This document shows positions 22,915 to 34,847 of a stretch of 64,000 bases of DNA, in pieces. The notes below the pieces were generated by a model. The model was not told the DNA's origin, made no database searches, and saw only the letters and a program-made list of their open reading frames with translations. The position numbers and the translations under genes are program-made. Numbering within the stretch: the first letter of the stretch is position 1; each line of letters starts with the position of its first letter. Source of the stretch: Hybos culiciformis (taxonomy: Eukaryota; Arthropoda; Insecta; Diptera; Hybotidae); assembly GCA_964007475.1 (NCBI GenBank), contig OZ023273.1, positions 86,818,930 to 86,882,929 on the forward strand, read 5' to 3'.

Positions 22915-23474
22915 TTTAGCATGCACTAAAATATGTTGCATTATCATAAATGCATATTATTAAATTAAACAATTCCAATTATATGCATTTTAATTTTAAG
23001 AAATTTTATTGAATTTTAATATGTTTTTTTAATATAGTTAATACAAATCCAGTTTGTAAATATAAGAAATAATATTAAAAAATTAATACTTAATATATAT
23101 TTTTTTTAATATTCAATACGTACATAACCAGTATGTACATATTAGAAAATTAATATTTTTATTTAAAAAAATTATTTCAATTTTAAATTCTCGGCAATCA
23201 AAAATAATAGTTTGACTTCCTTATAATCGTCTTTTCTCTTCAAAATATTTTAAATTTTTTTATCTTTTAAGTAATATTTTGTTTTTTTTTTACTTCTGGT
23301 GGCTGACCCATTTCAAATTTTTTTATTTCAGCACACAATATTTCTTTTCGGATTTCATCCATGAGCCTATAAAATCCTACATCCTTTTTTTTTTTTACAG
23401 TTAAAAAAAACCTTTAATATTCTATTCATCATATTTGTGCAATATAAAAAAATTTGTTAAACTTGTTAAACTAT
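22915..23474. other. AT-rich interior of the F4 foldback
   Basis: I see no gene; AT-rich with poly-T tracts only. Confidence 0.45.
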
Positions 23475-23696
23475 ACTTTGGCGAAGTGTCTCAATTAATA
23501 TAATGTTGTGAATTGGTATTTTGAGAAATATCTTTTTGCGAAGTGTCGCATTAGGCCAAATGGAATTTTGTTAAAGAGTTTTTTTTTGCGAAATGGAGAT
23601 TTGCGAAACATACAAATTTGATAAGTGGCTTTCGGCCAAATAAACTTTTGCAATATGGAATTTGCATAGAGGCCCGCTCCCGAAAAAACACACCAT

Positions 23697-23964
23697 TATA
23701 TCGTCTGCTGAGAAATGAAACAACGAATGACATTTATACGTCATTATTTGACAATAGCACCATTCGATTCCTCGTACTCGATTTTATAAGTACAACTACT
23801 TTGCAATATTCTTAATGTTGATTAAAATGTGTTTTTTAGATGAAAATTTTACGTTACTTGATATTTTTTCAAACGTTTTTTTTTAATTTTCAAATCCTTA
23901 AATTCAAATTACTCGAAACTATACTTTTTATTATACATCGTTTCATTTCTGAGCAGGCGATATA
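23697..23964. mobile_element. MITE with TATATCGTCTGCTGAG termini, family M2 copy 1
   Basis: The left end TATATCGTCTGCTGAGAAAT and the right end ATTTCTGAGCAGGCGATATA are inverted repeats. The interior from 23748 (TTTGACAATAGCACCATTCG) is almost the same as 31597-31812. The TIR motif also stands alone at about 32268-32292. Confidence 0.72.
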
Positions 23965-25020
23965 TAGTTTCTATAACATTATTGAGGCAAAGTAAACAAA
24001 GTTCTTTGTGTGGATGAAAAAATTAAAAATGTATGGCATATGTCAATTTAAGGCATACATATAAAAATAATAATATAAATCAGCGTTTCTCAGCCTTTTT
24101 ATTATTGCGACCTATAAAATATGATGAGTACAAAATAACGCGCCTCTCAATCTGAAGAAGAAATGAAAGACAATTTTAAAATGTTTTTTATTTATTTTAA
24201 AACGTTTTTATTAGTTCACTTTGTTGTCCGGGGAAAATTTTATAATCAATTTTTCAGGCACTTCTAGATGAGATAGAGGCTTGAAAATTGGAGCATAGGT
24301 CAGAAATGGATGACAATACAACATAATGTAAAAAATTTTGTGGTTCTACGGTTCCGTCCATGGTTCCACTGATTCCGCAATCACGTCGCTGGACCGATTT
24401 GGCAGAAATTTTGAACTTAAGTAGCATTGTGATCCTAGATGGTTATGGAATATTAGAAATTTTGATCCGAGGCCCCGACGGAGGGGCTACCTTAGAAGCC
24501 GGTTTGGGAATTTACGTATATTCCGATAAAATCTTATAGCGCTGGATCGAAATACCTGGATTAAAGACTGGATATCGCAGGGCCCTCGTCTGAGGTCCCA
24601 GGACTCTAGGGAGGGGGCTAAAAAGCAAATTAAGAAATTTAGGATTTCATAGCTTTAGCATACGTAAAATAGATATAAAAATTTTATATTTTTATTTATG
24701 GCTTAATTCGATTCATATAAGATAAAAAAAGAAAAAATAAATAAATAAATAAAAAAAAAAATTTTAAAAACAACGTTTTTATAACGGAATTAAATAACTA
24801 AAAAGTAAAAAATTTAATCAGATAATAATTGATAACCTCATACCGATTTCCCTGAAAATTAATTCTCACGAAAAACGTGGGGCGCCTAAAATTGAACATT
24901 TTTATCAATATCGTTTATCACACACGCCCCACGTTTTTCGTGAGAATTAATTTTCAGGGAAATCGGTATGAGGTTATCAATTATTATCTGATTAAATTTT
25001 TTACTTTTTAGTTATTTATA

Positions 25021-26313
25021 GTACGTTCCATAAGTCCGGGTACCCTCCACGCAAGATTTCCCTTTTCTGCAAAGTCCTAGGAATACCTTCTGCAAAGTCC
25101 TATGCACAGGGTATTGCCACCATTTTAATTTTAAAATCATATACCTTAACAAATTTTATATGCGCATTGTTAAAAAATTTGACATTTGTTGTTTTCAGAT
25201 TTTGAAGATTAGTTTGTATATTTATTAATAATTTGCTTATATTTTGCTTAAAGAAATACAAATTTAATGAAATAGCTAAAATTCTTTTTTTATTTTTTAA
25301 TGTTTTTAAGCTAAACACATAAAAACTATTAAAATGCATGACCAAAATTGAGTGAATGTGTTAGTTTACACTTTAACATGAATTTTTACTCCCTATTGAC
25401 TAGTGATTCACCGATGAAAAAGTATTTCTATTTTGGAAATTGGTTACATGCATTTGGTGAACAAATATTAAAGTATATGCAAATAATTACAAGCAGCTGA
25501 TGTCTTATTAACATTATGATAATTTATGTTGCCGTTCTCCCTTTACGAAGTTTCTTAATTTATTTTTCATCTGATAATGGATTCTTGTAGAACTCGACGT
25601 AATAAGACGAAAAGATAAAATAAAAATTTGCGATATCTCGCTTAGTTTTCGAGATATCACAATTTAAACTGGTTTTTATGAATTTATATTTAAATGAATA
25701 AAATGTTTGATATCTTGAAAACTAAGCGAGATATCGCAAATTTTTATTTTATCTTTTCGTCTTATTACGTCGAGTTCTACAAGAATCCATTATCAGATCC
25801 ACGCCGTAGGCATCGTAGACTTGCCCATAATTTTTTTTCCAATATTTTGTTGTTTACAAATATTACACAAGTGCCGAAAAAACCAACAAAATACATGAGA
25901 AATTTTCGGCATTATGCAATATCATAAAGGAAGTGAGAATAGCTATAGTAAAATGTAAACTGAAAATCAAAGTGTAAAAAAAACCTGTATAAAATTTTTT
26001 GCCAGTAAATGGTTCAATATTTTTTTATTTATAATTTTTTTTTTCTAATAATATACCCACTTTGTTATTATTTGTTATTGTCCTAGAAAAAAATGCACTA
26101 AAAAGTACGCCCAGAACTGAGTTTGTTATGGGAAATTTTAAAATTTCCCTTTGCAGAAGTTTTGTGGTAGGGTAGCATTTTGGAACGATTTTTTTGCAGA
26201 AATTGTCTCAATCATCGGACTTAGCTGTCAGATTTTGTCGTTCCAAAAGTAAATTTGTCACAGAACTGAGGTATTGTCCTGTGTGGAGGGTACCCGAGAC
26301 TTATGGAACGCAC
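25021..26313. mobile_element. Tc1/mariner-like nonautonomous element, family R1 copy 1, TSD TA
   Basis: The termini GTACGTTCCATAAGTCCGGG and CCCGAGACTTATGGAACGCAC are inverted repeats. The element sits in a TA that is duplicated (25019-25020, 26314-26315), the signature of Tc1/mariner-type insertion. The interior has repeated TTTCCCTTTTCTGCAAAG and GGAAATTTTAAAATTTCCC blocks. There is no transposase. A second, diverged copy in reverse orientation is at 57278-57993. Confidence 0.85.
25569..25798. repeat. hairpin, 91-bp arms, 48-nt loop
   Basis: 25569-25659 and 25708-25798 are near-perfect complements (ATCTGATAATGGATTCTTGT against ACAAGAATCCATTATCAGAT). It lies inside the TA-inserting element and is absent from the second copy of that family, so it is a later insertion. 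No clear duplication is visible. Confidence 0.93.
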
Positions 26314-26651
26314 TATTAATTCCGTTATAAAAACGTTGTTTTTAAATTTTTTTTTTTATTTATTTATTTTTATTTTAATGACTTATATGTTGTTGACATT
26401 CATTTGATAATTTATTTGTTTCTGTTCGATTTGTTTAAAGCGAATGAATTTAAAAAGCTGTTTTCTTATTAACAATCTAAAAACAGAGCAGTCTATTAGA
26501 AAAAAGATTTATAGATTAATTCTTCTTACATAAACAAAATATTTTTTAATTTTTGAAAAAATATATATAGCATTTGTAATAGAATTATTCCATTAAAACA
26601 ACCCATTGAAAATCTTTTGCGACCCTAAGGTTGAGAAACGCTGATATAGAT

Positions 26652-29600
26652 CATCAATTTGGCCGAAATTGAAAGTACTCGTTCTGAATTCTTGTTTTAT
26701 GTTTTTATAATTTTAAATAAGAACACCGAATTGTTCTTTTGATATTGAATTTTGAATCATCTTTGCAAGTTCTTCCTACCATAGTCATCATTTCTTGTCT
26801 CTTCAACATAAGTTATTTATTTAAATATCATTTTCTGGTTTATTGGAAAAAATTCTCTGCATTATTTCGGTAGCCAAATCTAGTACTTGTTTTAATGGAA
26901 TATGCGAATTTTTGATTTTCATAGTAATTAAAAAAAACTTTCTATCAGATTTCGATTCTAATTCCGGATATCGAATTAGAAGAAAACCTCGGATTTTCGG
27001 GTTGTGTATTTTCGGATCCGTTTTATCCGTTTCAGAAACTCTATTTGGGGCTCACTTACAATATTTTGATTTTAGATACTTTACTTTTAAGATACATTGG
27101 TCGTCATCGATTGTTAAACAATATTTTTAGCTTCCATAAATATAATTAGCAAATATATTACTTTGTCATATATAAACATTTATACATTTTTTACAAAATC
27201 CAGACCCCATTATAAATTCTTGGAAATAATGAGATTCTAAGTATGTTCCTCTAATCGACATCTATCAATCCAATCCACAAACTAATTTTCTCCAGAATTC
27301 ATTAAACTTTTGAAATTTTTTTAAATTATATACGTTATATTAGCCTTTCTCAGACACTGGGATGGTTGGGAGCCTCTAACTTCCAAACTCAAAACTCAAA
27401 GATTCAAATCACTTAGCTTAGACATTTCATTAGTTTTATTGCAGGGCGGACGACCGTTTTTTTTTTGGAAATGTTTTGCTTTGCTGTTCAGAAATTTTAT
27501 TATGTTTATATTTTTTTTAATATTCTAATATTCTATTTCATCGTTGTGGAAAATCACAATATTAAAGGGTTTTAAATGGAAACGCGTTACAGAGACATTT
27601 ATGGTCCAATTTTTTTTTATATTTGGAAAATAATATGTAAATTGCGATCTTGTTTAAAAACGAACATTTTGGAATATACTATATTTAAAAATTTTCATAA
27701 AATGACAATTTTAAATTTTTTTTAGAAACTCTGCATTCTTGAATTATTGTGTAGTAAATTAATCAAAGATCTTCGGGTCGTAGAATATAAAATTTTTGAC
27801 TCTCTTGAGTCAGTAAAAGTATTTGGTAATTTCTACAAAAGTAAAATTAACGACCTTAATTTTAAATAAAATGAAAAAAAATAATTTCTAGTAAATAAAA
27901 TTTTCAAAGACAAAATATCAATATCATTTCTCTATAAAGTGAGATTAAAGTTATAAATAAATCTGTTCATTGATTAAAATTAATTTTTTTTTCCTTAATT
28001 TTACATTTCTGTGTAACTACATTACATTATGTTAACTTGACTTACTTAATATATAATCTGAACAAAAAAATAAATTAAGAAGAACAATGCTTCGCAATTA
28101 CAACACGAAAATATAAATTATAGAAAAAATTCAAACTTAAAAAATACGAAATAATTAAAATTAATTAAAAAAAATTTGCTTTTATAACCTTTTTTTTTAA
28201 CTCGATTACAAACAAAAACTAAAAACGCATTTTTAAAATCTTCTTTTTATGTTTGTCCCTCCGTACCAATCTGAAATGCTTATAACAAATTATGCTGCAT
28301 TATGTTAAGTTAAGCCCTGTTGTTGCATACACCTGAAATTGAATAAATGTACAACCGAACTGAAAATCAGTTGCAGTTTCAGTTTCAGCGACAGCAGGGC
28401 TTTACGTGTAAACTGGTAAAAGGTGCAAGTTATTATTTTTATTTTATTTTTTTTTTAATTCTAAAGCTTTAAGGAATTAAAATTGAAATTTTTATTAAAA
28501 TTAGTGTATCATTAAATGTCGATTGTAGGTATTATCATTAAATGTCAATTGTAGGAATCCAAAAAAAAAAAGGTTATTTAAATCAAAACGTCAATAATAT
28601 AGGCTCCATACTTAGTTGATGAATTTTATGTAAAAGGTCAGTTCTCTTTTTTTTTATATTTTTATATTGCTTTTAATAAAAAATTCTCGAAATTATTCTC
28701 AAAATCAAAAAAAAAAAAAAATGATGTAACTGGCAAGATTTCTTGAAAAATAAAAAAAATTTAATTATAATAAAAAATAAAATATATGCAGTAAATTTCA
28801 AATATTACTTCATAGTGTAAACGGGATGTTTTTTCCCCAGATTCTTTAATTTTTCATTTACAAGAGCAAATATTTAGTGTTGTTCTCAGTATAAATTAAT
28901 TATTTTTAATGCAATTGCATATAATTAGTTTTTCCTACCAAGTTAAGTTGTTGCACAGTTATGATGAGTAAATATGTTTTTTTTCTTTTGATTCTTTGGT
29001 GATTTTTACATTACTATATTCTTCAAAAGTGCAAATTTTTTTATTAAATAATAAAATAATCTTATTTATAATAATAATATATCTATACATATTTGTAGTA
29101 TATTATATTTATTTATTTTATTAAAAATTACATTGTTTTTTTTTGCATCCTTTTTTTTTTTATTATCTTCAAAAAATATAAAAAGTTTTATGGCAGACAT
29201 AAAAATATTTGCATATACCTTTTTATTGGTTAACTTTATAATTTTTTTTTCTTTTTTTTTTGCTGTTATATAGTTTGATATAAAAAATATATATTTTTAA
29301 TTTTTTTTCTCTTAAAAGTTTTAAATTGGAAAAAATGGTGAAAACTTTAAAACTTAACCTAACCTAACTTTTAGTGCCTTCAGTGTATATATAACATTGA
29401 CATATGAGCAATTTGATATTATTCTGTTGTAAGTGTGTTTTTTTTATGTAACAACATAGTAAATGAGAAACGGTTCTTTAACATTCTAAGTAATTGCCCA
29501 CGCTCTTGTCCCAGGCTCACTAAATTCATATATTTGTGATGGATGAAAATTTAGAAATAGAGATTTTGTTTGTTAAAATTATAATCTTAAAGGAGATGCT

Positions 29601-30250
29601 ACACATACTATCCTATTGTCAAAAAAAATTTCAGAGGATCATAAGTGCTCAGAATACGGATGGTCGTCTTATTTATATAAGTAAGTTATTATAAAACATT
29701 TTCGTATATACATTATTGCTAGAAACCAATTAGAGGTGAAATAAGATTGATTTATAGTTCATAAATTTGACTTATATAAGTTTCCAAAGCAAAGGGAGAA
29801 AAAATTTGCTTGAAAGGTAGGCCAGCCTTAAATTCACGATAAGCTTAAGTGTGGTTGGACGGATAAATGAAACATTCTTCTAGATTTTGTTTAATTTAAG
29901 TACGTTTAAATGTACTTCAATTTTTTGTTATCTTAGACACTTTTCAATTTAATAATAGAAATTTAACTAAATGAAATTGGAAATAATTATTAGGACAAAA
30001 TTGTTCATTACAATTTTTTTTAAAAATCACAAGACAGATTAATGTGAACATTTATTATTTATTTAAGGATATCGCATATTTATAGCACTCACAATAAAAA
30101 ACCAGTCCTGTACGGACTGTTTTCGTTGGGAGATTTTTCCTTTTTTACTTATATGACAGAATAATATTGAGTCGAAAATATTTTAAGCTTATAAAGTTTC
30201 TATATGCATTCCTAATTTCTCATATATAATCTACCTACTGATATGCAGAT
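26652..30250. other. 3.6 kb AT-rich DNA, one 91-bp foldback, no gene
   Basis: Frames of up to about 95 codons occur (e.g. 26843-27130) but have no recognisable domain. At 28312-28402 a small foldback has ends AAGCCCTGTTGTTGC and GCGACAGCAGGGCTT. A short CCTAACCTAAC stretch at 29355 is discussed under rejected items. Confidence 0.5.
28312..28402. repeat. 91-bp foldback with AAGCCCTG ends
   Basis: AAGCCCTGTTGTTGC pairs with GCGACAGCAGGGCTT with two mismatches, and GAAATTG/CAGTTTC motifs pair inside. TTA-like flanks on both sides hint at a PIF/Harbinger-type MITE, but this is weak. Confidence 0.5.
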
Positions 30251-30251
30251 A

Positions 30252-31045
30252 TATCTACTATACAATATTATAAAGATTTATTTTACATGAATGTATAATA
30301 TGTATTACCGGAAGAAGAATGAAAAATTGTTCGTTTTTATGTTTAAATTTAAAAACATATACTACCTGTAAATGTAAAATACACATTATGGCTCAAAATC
30401 TAATAAATAAATTTTTTAACGATGTACAAAGGTAAATGCATAATATAACTAATGTGGCGTATACATACTTAAAAATCACTATATTATTTATTTTCGTTTA
30501 TTCGAGACTTTTTCCTTATAGATAAAATATTTCGATTACTGGTGTTCTAATTACTTTCGCAAATAAATATTTTCCAAACAAAAATTAATTTTAATATCTT
30601 TACATGCAAAATTTATCTGAAAAATATTTGGCCCACATTGATTGGCGCGATTTTTAACTATAATTAAAAAATTCATTCAATAAATTCGAGAACTTTGTGA
30701 AATTATTACAAGAATTGTGTATATGTTAACAAATTTTCGTTTCATTGTATAATTTGGGAGTGTGGTCATTTTTTACTTTAGAAATCGATTTGATTTCTGC
30801 TCATTATAAGATAATAATAATGGAAATACAATTGTATGGTTGAATTAATTGGTAAAAATTCAATTGGAAAATATTCTTAATTAAAGTCTTAATTTTTTTA
30901 AAAAAACTTAAAAATCCTATATATATATATATATAATTTTTAATATTATAGTTTATAAATTTATAAAATATTTATAAATTTATAAAATATTTATTCGATA
31001 AATTAACGAAAAAAGCAAAAGAGAATTATTTTACTACCAAACCAA
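30252..31045 (+). repeat. segment X, copy 1 of a local duplication
   Basis: This 0.79-kb AT-rich segment is nearly identical to 33565-34276. The main differences are about 100 bp (30711-30812) present here and absent there, and small indels at an AT run near 30920. No coding capacity is evident. Confidence 0.93.
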
Positions 31046-31596
31046 ATAGCAAATCCCAATGTTTAGATTCAATAGACAAAATTGAATATACGAATATAAT
31101 TCCTTTATTTTTATTTGTTTTGTATATTTCTGCAATAAATGGATCAGTAGATTAACAGTACACGAGCTTCCACTCTGTATAGGTATATGGATTAAGAACG
31201 ATCATATCGAACTTGATGTTAAAAATTTGTTTATTGAATGTAAAGTGTTTGCAATTATTCTCATAGTTTTTGGTTTTTCAATAGAACTTAAAATCAATTT
31301 CTTCCAAAATAATATGTTAAAATATCTGTTAAGTACATTATGTTTTACATATTGCTATAACATGCTTGACTTGAAATATATAATTTATATTTTAAATCGA
31401 ACCCTAACCGATAACTATACTATTAAGAAAATCCAATTTTATTACAGTACCTAACTATAACTATTAAAAAAACATAACGATATGTCATAAAATATTAAAT
31501 ACTTATATAGGGAGTGCCTGATATTAATTTAATGACTTTTTGTTTTCTTTTAAAATTGAGAATTTAATTTTTTTAGAGGTAAAGGAATGAAACTGT

Positions 31597-31812
31597 TTGA
31601 CAATAGCACCATTCGATTCCTCGTACTCGATTTTATAAGTACAACTACTTTGCAATATTCTTAATGTTAATTAAAATGTGTTTTTTAGATGAAAATTGTA
31701 CGCTACTTGATATTTTTCAAACGTTTTTTTTTAATTTTCAAATCTTTAAATTCAAATTACTCGAAACTATACTTTTCATTATACATACGTTGTTTCATTT
31801 CTCAGCAGACGT
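31597..31812. mobile_element. MITE family M2 copy 2, left end missing
   Basis: Starting at TTTGACAATAGCACCATTCG it matches 23748-23964 with few changes and ends at the TIR ATTTCTCAGCAGACG. The left TIR is absent, so this copy is truncated or was captured. Confidence 0.75.
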
Positions 31813-31814
31813 TA

Positions 31815-32925
31815 TAGGGTATTTTAAAATTTGAATGGCATCCTACCCAGACACCACTCCCGGGGAGGACTGCAAAAGTTCTTCCGATTTCATTCAAATT
31901 TGATTCATAAAAAGAGGAAATGGACAAAAACACAAATTTGGTTTGGGAAAAAAAATTTTGTTTAAGGGAAGGATATCATTCGATTTCATTCATTTTAAGT
32001 GTTGAATAAGTAGAAATGATAAATATTAATTCTACTTAGATATTTTCCCAAATTTATAAAATAACTAGCTCCTGTAATTGTTCATCAATCTGGCAACAAA
32101 AATTTCACTTTATTCGTGTGTTCCACAACAACGTGTGTGCGGGTACAGCTAGTACTTAATAAGCCCAATTTGTTCAACTAACAGTTGAAAACAGCTTCGA
32201 AGCCAAATTTTTTTTTAAAATATTACGCTGACAGTAACTACAATATTTCTAAAACTTTCATAGGTTGTTTCATTTCTTAGCAGACGATAACAACCCCGAG
32301 ACAAAGAGATGGTGTAAATTTCGAATCGATCGGTTGAGTGGTTTAGTTTGTTATATTTTATAGTTATTAGTATAATAAAGAAATTTATTTCTATATATTC
32401 GACGAGACCCCATAAAAAGAGGGGGTCAAATTTTTTGTTACGAAATTCGTGTGTTTAATCATTTTTATGTACCAAATTTAAATGAAATCGGACAAAATTT
32501 TGAAGTCCTCCCTTAGGGTAGGAGGTCAATAAATTTTTTGTTACGAAATTTATGTGTAATCATTTCCTCTTTTTACGTGTCAAATTTGAATGAAATCAGA
32601 CGAAGTTTTGAAGTCCGCCCTGGGGGGAGGTCGCTGAGTAGGAGGTCAACAAATTTTTTGTTACGAAATTTGTGTGTAATTATTTTATCTTCTTACGTAC
32701 CAAATTTGAATCAAATCGGACGAACTTTTAAAATTCGCCCCCAGGCAGGTCCCTAGGTAGGAGGACAATCAAATTTTAAAATAGCCTATAACGACCCCCG
32801 ACCTGACACAAAGACATGGTGTAAGTTTGAAAATGATCGGTTGAGCGGTTTAGGAGCCTATTCGTAACATACAAACATACAAACATACACACATACAAAC
32901 AGACAATTTCGCTTTTATATATGGT
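31815..32925. mobile_element. repeat-rich element with 100-120-bp minisatellite (orientation 2)
   Basis: TTTTTTGTTACGAAATTYGTG recurs at about 32435, 32538 and 32658, with CAAATTTGAATGAAATCGGA and GAAGTCCTCCC blocks. This is the reverse orientation of the array at 11740-12180. Two copies of a GATCGGTTGAG(T/C)GGTTTAG block (about 32328 and 32839) follow CACAAAGACATGGTGTAAGT-type sequence. The trailer ACATACAAACATACACACAT then leads to TTTCGCTTTTATATAT. The stretch behaves like the 3' part of a widespread insect transposon, but its class is unclear. I found no ORF. Confidence 0.6.
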
Positions 32926-32929
32926 GTCT

Positions 32930-33487
32930 GGACAATTCATCGTAAACAATTCACCGTAAGACAATTCACCGTAAACAATTCACCGTATGGACAACTCACC
33001 GTATGGACAATTCATCGTATGGACATTCATCGTATGAACAATTCACCGTATGGACAATTCACCGTATGGACAATTCACCGTATGGACAATTCACCGTATG
33101 GACAATTCACCGTATAACTTTTTCATCGATTAAGATTTTTGAAATATAAGTTTGCTACAATTATGGGAATGTTGCCAACCAGTTTATCACTGAGATATAT
33201 GGGACCACCTGGACAATTCACCGTATGAATAATTCATCGAGGTCGCCCGGATTGATAAAAATAGTTTTCTTTGCAATGAATTATTCATACAGTGAATTGT
33301 CCATATGGTGAATTGTCCATACGGTGAATTAACCATACGGTGATTTGTCCATACGGTGAATTATCCATACGGTGAATTGTCCATACGGTGAATTGCCCAT
33401 ACGGTGAATTATCCATACGTGAATTGTCCATACGGTGAATTGTTTACGGTGAATTGTCTTACGGTGAATTGTTTACGGTGAACTCCG
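32930..33487. mobile_element. foldback of ATTCACCGTATGGACA motifs, family F5
   Basis: The left arm (about 32930-33120) is a head-to-tail array of GGACAATTCACCGTAT, about 16 bp per unit. The right arm (about 33280-33487) is the inverted array. The outer arms match closely: CGTAAACAATTCACCGTAAG against CTTACGGTGAATTGTTTACG. A second inner hairpin lies in the loop (GAATAATTCATCG at 33227 with GAATTATTCATAC at 33280). No gene or clear target duplication was found. Confidence 0.85.
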
Positions 33488-33564
33488 CAATGCTCATTTT
33501 CCAAATTGACTTCGAAAGTTTTTAAAAAAAATTTTGGATGTACGAAAACTAAAAAGAATTGAAT
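33237..33564 (+). repeat. segment A, first copy (A-X-A duplication)
   Basis: From TCGAGGTCGCCCGGATTGAT to AAAAAGAATTGAAT it is nearly identical to 34277-34600. It contains the right arm of the F5 foldback. Copy 2 has one short deletion among the 16-bp units. Confidence 0.93.
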
Positions 33565-34276
33565 ATCTACTATACAATATTATAAAGATTTATTTTACAT
33601 GAATGTATAATATGTATTACCGGAAGAAGAATGAAAAATTGTTCGTTTTTATGTTTAAATTTAAAAACATATACTACTTGTAAATGTAAAATACACATTA
33701 TGGCTCAAAATCTAATAAATAAATTTTTTAACGATGTACAAAGGTAAATGCATAATATAACTAATGTGGCATATACATACTTAAAAATCACTATATTATT
33801 TATTTTCGTTTATTCGAGACTTTTTCCTTATAGATAAAATATTTCGATTACTGGTGTTCTAATTACTTTCGCAAATAAATATTTTCCAAACAAAAATTAA
33901 TTTTAATATCTTTACATGCAAAATTTATCTGAAAAATATTTGGCCCACATTGATTGGCGCGATTTTTAACTATAATTAAAAAATTCATTCAATAAATTCG
34001 AGAACTTTGTGAAATTATTACTAATGGATAATAATAATGGAAATACAATTGTATCTTTGAATTAATTGGTAAAAATTCAATTGGAAAATATTCTTAATTA
34101 AAGTCTTAATTTTTAAAAAAACTTAAAAATCCTATTTACATTTTATAATTTTATAGAATATTTATAATTTTTAATATTATAGTTTACAAATTTATAAAAT
34201 ATTTATAAATTTATAAAATATTTATTCGATAAATTAACGAAAACAGCAAAAGAGAATTATTTTACTACCAAACCAA
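33565..34276 (+). repeat. segment X, copy 2
   Basis: A near-identical copy of 30252-31045 lacking about 100 bp, placed exactly between two copies of segment A. The junction to X starts at ATCTACTATACAATATT in both copies. Confidence 0.93.
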
Positions 34277-34600
34277 TCGAGGTCGCCCGGATTGATAAAA
34301 ATAGTTTTCTTTGCGATGAATTATTCATACGGTGAATTGTCCATACGGTGAATTGTCCATACGGTGAATTAACCATACGGTGATTTGTCCATACGGTGAA
34401 TTATCCATTGAATTGTCCATACGGTGAATTGTCCATACGGCGAATTATCCATACGTGAATTGTCCATACGGTGAATTGTTTACGGTGAATTGTCTTACGG
34501 TGAATTGTTTACGGTGAACTCCGCAATGCTCATTTTCCAAATTGACTTCGAAAGTTTTTAAAAAAAATTTTGGATGTACGAAAACTAAAAAGAATTGAAT
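34277..34600 (+). repeat. segment A, second copy
   Basis: A direct repeat of 33237-33564, again including F5 right-arm units. It is followed by unrelated sequence up to the CACTA-like element. Confidence 0.93.
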
Positions 34601-34786
34601 AAAAAACTTGTAAAAAACTTTCTAAAAATCACGTTTTTTACCAACGAAAAATCGGAAAATCGGAAAAATAATTTTTCTTTGGATAGTATGAACATATTGA
34701 ATTCGATTCTTGTCTGAGTGGTGTTTTATTCACCGCGTCATAGAGAAAAAATGAACATAATATATTTAAAAATATTTGATTAATAA

Positions 34787-34800
34787 AAACGTGGGGCACC
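34787..34800. repeat. left half of an ACGTGGGGC mini-element split by the CACTA-like transposon
   Basis: AAACGTGGGGCACCAC here is mirrored by GTGCGCCCCATGTTTT at 42782-42797, just outside the other end of the 7.9-kb transposon. Without the transposon the two would be about 95 bp apart, like the ACGTGGGGCGC hairpin centres at 12370 and 24877. Confidence 0.55.
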
Positions 34801-34847
34801 ACAAGACTATTTCATCTGCTTACCTAATTCTAACCTACACATCCTTA

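Larger units (their letters stand above)
22640..23672. mobile_element. foldback element of (GCGAAA)/(TTTCGC) motifs, family F4
   Basis: The left part (22640-22920) is packed with AAAGACATTTCGC, TTTGGCAAAA and GCGAAATGT motifs; the right part (23475-23672) has the complementary forms, ending near GTGGCTTTCGGCCAAATAAA. The outermost motif CCGAAAGAC on the left matches GCTTTCGG on the right. About 550 bp of plain AT-rich DNA lies between. The borders are approximate and no target duplication was found. Confidence 0.6.
24735..26375. mobile_element. foldback element with 94-bp perfect inner arms, interrupted
   Basis: 24791-24884 pairs with 24925-25018 around a 40-nt loop. The outer arm 24735-24790 (AAAACGTTTTTATAACGGAA-type sequence) pairs with 26316-26375, i.e. 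on the far side of the 1.3-kb insertion. Removing the insertion restores one continuous inverted repeat, which shows the order of events. The inner loop edge has the ACGTGGGGCGC core. Confidence 0.85.
24081..26643. mobile_element. hAT element hosting three nested insertions
   Basis: The left end CAGCGTTTCTCAGCCTTTTT and the right end AAGGTTGAGAAACGCTG, each followed inward by a GCGACC block, are typical hAT termini. The flanks ATATAAAT and ATATAGAT (7/8) are the decayed 8-bp duplication. No transposase frame survives. Inside are a foldback (24735-26375), which contains a TA-inserting element (25021-26313), which contains a 91-bp-arm hairpin (25569-25798). Confidence 0.85.

Noticed and set aside
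25694..25927. 77-codon frame in the R1 element
   Set aside because: Begins in a hairpin arm and has no domain; a repeat artefact.
29353..29368. TTAACCTAACCTAACT, resembling the insect telomere repeat (CCTAA)n
   Set aside because: Only about two and a half repeat units inside ordinary AT-rich DNA; no array, so no evidence for an interstitial telomere.
32090..32160. GTGTGCGGGTACAGCTAGTA as a possible Helitron 3' end (CTAG before T)
   Set aside because: No supporting hairpin of the right shape, no 5' TC end and no Rep/helicase sequence; the match is too short.
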